Shown: in pieces, positions 61,940 through 64,000 of the stretch
How the letters are laid out: each line of letters opens with the position of its first letter
Position numbering within the stretch: the first letter of the stretch is position 1
DNA from: Terriglobia bacterium
Lineage (GTDB): Bacteria; Acidobacteriota; Terriglobia; Acidiferrales; UBA7541
DNA length: 64,000 bases
NCBI GenBank assembly: GCA_023512135.1
Contig: JAIMAG010000006.1
Location: 62,001 to 126,000 of the forward strand
Direction of reading: 5' to 3'
Notes under the pieces: model-generated
What the model was told of the DNA's origin: nothing
Seen by the model: the letters and a program-made list of their open reading frames with translations, nothing else
The model's database searches: none
Program-made: the position numbers and the translations under genes

Positions 61940-63463
61940 CTAGCGGCGCTTCCACCAGACGTAAGCACCGGCAATCAGGCTCGCTCCCGGGAGCAGCACC
62001 ACCGTAAACCAGAACAGCATGGTCTGCTGCGCTGCCGTCAAATTCACCCGGCGGCTTTTCGGACTCTTCGGTCGCACCGTGATCATCTCTTCCGATTCGG
62101 CGAGCCAGGCGACGGTGTTGAAGAACAAGTCGGCGTTGGCTGCCTGGCGGATATCGGCGTTGCTGGCGAAATCGGAATCGCCGATCACCACCACCCGGGC
62201 GGTTTTGCCTTCGCCGGTTTTCTTCTCGGCGGCCACGCCGATCGAAACGGGTCCTTTGAGATCCTTCCCCTCGTTGAACTCCACGGTGCCGCCCCGACGG
62301 CTGATGTCTTTTTCCGCCCAGCTCTGCGGCGAAGTTTTCAGCAGCTCGACCGCCTGGATGTCGGAGCGACTGTTCGTGCCCAGCCGCACGCTGCGCGCTT
62401 CGGGGAACATCGTCTGCGCAGGGACTTTTTCGGTGATTCGATGCACACCGTATTCGCCCACCAGCGGCACAACCGGGCCCGTGCCCGCCAGCTGCGAAAA
62501 GAGGTTGCGCTCGATGATCAGGTCTTCGCCCACCTGAATGTTCCAGTCCGCCAGCAGTTTGTCGAGACCGTGCGTGACAAACGGGTCGACCAGCAACAAC
62601 AGTTTGCCGCCCCCGTTGACGTACTGTTCGAGCTGATCGGCTTCCTGGGGGAAAAATGCTGTCTGCGGCCCGGCCACCACGACAACGGTGCATTCAGCCG
62701 GCACGGCCTTTTCGACAGCCAGGTTGAACGAACGCACCTGGTAGCGTTCCGCGCGCAGCGTCTGTTCGACAAGTCGGTAGCCGGCGGCGTCGCTGCGCTC
62801 AAGCGACTTTTCGCCATGCCCCTCGGTAAAGCAGATGGTCCGCGCGGCCTCGCGAGTCACGCGCAGGATGGCATTCGTCAGTCCCTGTTCGGTGAATTCT
62901 TCCAGCCGCTCGGTGCGCTCGCCGGCGATGACGATGACCTCACCGGCCCGCCGAATCTCATACTGGCGGGCGAGCTCGGGCTGTTCCTGCGGGTCAATCC
63001 GTTCATAGCGAAGCTGCCGGCTCAGCAGCCGATACTCGGGAAGCAGTTGTTCGAGCTGCGGGTTGGCTTGCTTGGAAAACTCCAGGATGCGGACTTCCTG
63101 CTGCAGGTTGCGGAGGATCTGCTGGGTCTGGTCGGAAAGCGTGTACAGCTTCTGCTCGGTCAGATCGAACCGTTTGTGGTAGCGATAGCCGAGGAAATTC
63201 AGCACCGCGAGGATGGCCAGCACCGCCACAGCCAGCACGAGCGTGTTTGCCCCCAACCGGGTTGAACGTCGGCGGAAATACGCCACCAGCGCGCGATAGT
63301 TCCCCACCAGCGCCACCAGGAGCAACGCGCCGCCTACGCTCAGCAGCACCTGGGTGATCCGACGCAGTGCATCTTCGATCTGCCAGCGGATCAGTCCGGC
63401 CAGCAGCAGCGCTGCGCCCAACCAACCCATCGTCTTCAGCCATTCCTGTCGATTGATTCGCAT
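61940..63463 (-). CDS. GldG-like ABC transporter auxiliary protein
   Basis: This 507-residue protein has three N-terminal membrane helices, a periplasmic domain of the GldG/uncharacterised ABC type and a C-terminal helix (TMLFWFTVVLLPGASLIAGA). Motifs include YHKRFDLTEQKLYTLSDQT near residue 95 and VNGGGKLLLLVDPFV. In Bacteroidota GldFG supports gliding and type IX-linked functions; outside them such systems are ABC exporters of unknown cargo. The ABC permease gene lies upstream. Confidence 0.87.
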   Translation of the reverse strand: MRINRQEWLKTMGWLGAALLLAGLIRWQIEDALRRITQVLLSVGGALLLVALVGNYRALVAYFRRRSTRLGANTLVLAVAVLAILAVLNFLGYRYHKRFDLTEQKLYTLSDQTQQILRNLQQEVRILEFSKQANPQLEQLLPEYRLLSRQLRYERIDPQEQPELARQYEIRRAGEVIVIAGERTERLEEFTEQGLTNAILRVTREAARTICFTEGHGEKSLERSDAAGYRLVEQTLRAERYQVRSFNLAVEKAVPAECTVVVVAGPQTAFFPQEADQLEQYVNGGGKLLLLVDPFVTHGLDKLLADWNIQVGEDLIIERNLFSQLAGTGPVVPLVGEYGVHRITEKVPAQTMFPEARSVRLGTNSRSDIQAVELLKTSPQSWAEKDISRRGGTVEFNEGKDLKGPVSIGVAAEKKTGEGKTARVVVIGDSDFASNADIRQAANADLFFNTVAWLAESEEMITVRPKSPKSRRVNLTAAQQTMLFWFTVVLLPGASLIAGAYVWWKRR

Positions 63464-63501
63464 CGCGACCTGACTCCGATCGAATCGCGATCCGCTGCGG
63501 C

Positions 63502-64000
63502 TCAGGCCCGCCGCCAGCGCATCGAATCCAGCGAGCGCAACGTCAGAAACAACCCGAGAGCGATCCAGCTCCCGAAAAACACCAGACTCGTGGTGTCCAC
63601 CACGCCGCGGGCGAAATCCTCGTAATGCCGCAGCACAGAGAGGTACTGAAACAGCTCGCCGATGGTGGTACCGGCGCCGGGCCCGGCGATATCAATGATC
63701 CAGAGCACCAGGGCCACGCAAAACGTGACGACCGCGGCAATCAACTGGCTCTCCGTGAGCGACGAGATGAAATTCCCCAGGGCGAGAAACGCTCCCCCCA
63801 GCAGCAGCAGGCCCAGATATCCGCTCAGCATGATGCCCAGCGGCGGCCGTGGTTCGCTCTTCCAGAACAGCACGCCGTGGTAAGCCAGGGTGGGCAACAG
63901 CAGGATCAGGAACAGGCTGAACGAAGCCAGGTACTTGCCCAGCACAATTTGCCAGTCGGTCACCGGAGAGGTCATCAGCAACTCGATCGTGCCGCGGCGC
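63502..64000 (-). CDS. ABC-2 type permease (GldF-like), partial
   Basis: About 166 residues of the C-terminal part are visible; the N-terminus lies beyond base 64,000. Four membrane helices are seen (LASFSLFLILLLPTLAYHGV, IMLSGYLGLLLLGGAFLALG, LIAAVVTFCVALVLWIIDIA, VFFGSWIALGLFLTL), preceded by the conserved RRGTIELLMTSPVTDWQIVL motif typical of ABC-2 permeases. It belongs to the Gld-type system with the two genes downstream. The ATPase gene is presumably outside the window. Confidence 0.85.
   Translation of the reverse strand, partial: RRGTIELLMTSPVTDWQIVLGKYLASFSLFLILLLPTLAYHGVLFWKSEPRPPLGIMLSGYLGLLLLGGAFLALGNFISSLTESQLIAAVVTFCVALVLWIIDIAGPGAGTTIGELFQYLSVLRHYEDFARGVVDTTSLVFFGSWIALGLFLTLRSLDSMRWRRA

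Overview
The window is GC-rich, gene-dense bacterial DNA with a few AT-rich intergenic islands. The gene set suggests an aerobic member of the Acidobacteriota. It includes Oar-like TonB-dependent receptors with N-terminal carboxypeptidase-regulatory domains, an aa3-type cytochrome oxidase operon with two subunit III paralogues, a gap-pgk-tpiA-secG-tRNA-Leu block, and many lineage-type hypothetical proteins. The phylum is inferred from gene content, because no rRNA gene is present. I see no phage, insertion sequence or CRISPR array.

1-9,200: a TetR regulator with a partial enoyl-CoA hydratase; an ECF sigma factor with a soluble zinc-finger anti-sigma; an ornithine-cyclodeaminase-like enzyme; two zinc-ribbon membrane proteins (PspC, RDD); a fused alpha/beta 2-oxoacid dehydrogenase E1; and an exported protein with an internal duplication. 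9,300-17,400: two adjacent TonB-receptor operons, each with a near-consensus promoter. The first carries a tandem palindromic operator and an exported CbiX-like chelatase homologue. The second carries a Cys/His-rich exported protein and an Asp-box lipoprotein. Both look like metal or metal-complex uptake systems. 17,400-25,100: MrfA/MrfB-type DNA repair helicase and exonuclease, a DksA-zinc-finger/SpoIIE phosphatase fusion, a secreted HExxH protein, a methyltransferase and a CBS protein.

25,100-33,100: a regulatory region. It has an XRE regulator with a decayed S24 domain, a 67-aa secreted peptide with two DGVRPTPPAPP repeats whose ribosome-binding site lies in a hairpin, two membrane proteins (the first nearly leaderless), and a hybrid histidine kinase divergent from an HD-GYP response regulator. 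33,200-41,000: a large Oar-like receptor behind an AT-rich island, a small Cys-rich protein, and a peroxiredoxin whose catalytic residue is encoded by an in-frame TGA followed by a SECIS-like hairpin, which makes it a probable exported selenoprotein. Two DegT aminotransferases flank it.

40,800-49,400: the cytochrome oxidase operon, tRNA-Leu(GAG), secG, tpiA, pgk and gap, all on the minus strand. 49,400-55,600: a CPBP protease, a GHMP kinase, a nucleotide salvage and sanitation trio (tdk, DUF84, deoxyribosyltransferase-like), tRNA-Gly(GCC) and small proteins. 55,600-60,500: an envelope-modification operon with two tandem sulfatase-fold membrane proteins, a methyltransferase with a kinase-like N-terminus, and a small membrane protein. 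60,500-64,000: a Gld-type ABC system (DUF4340 protein, GldG-like protein, partial permease).

The strongest leads are the TGA-encoded peroxiredoxin, the repeat-peptide locus with its occluded ribosome-binding site, and the operator-controlled receptor/exported-chelatase operon.
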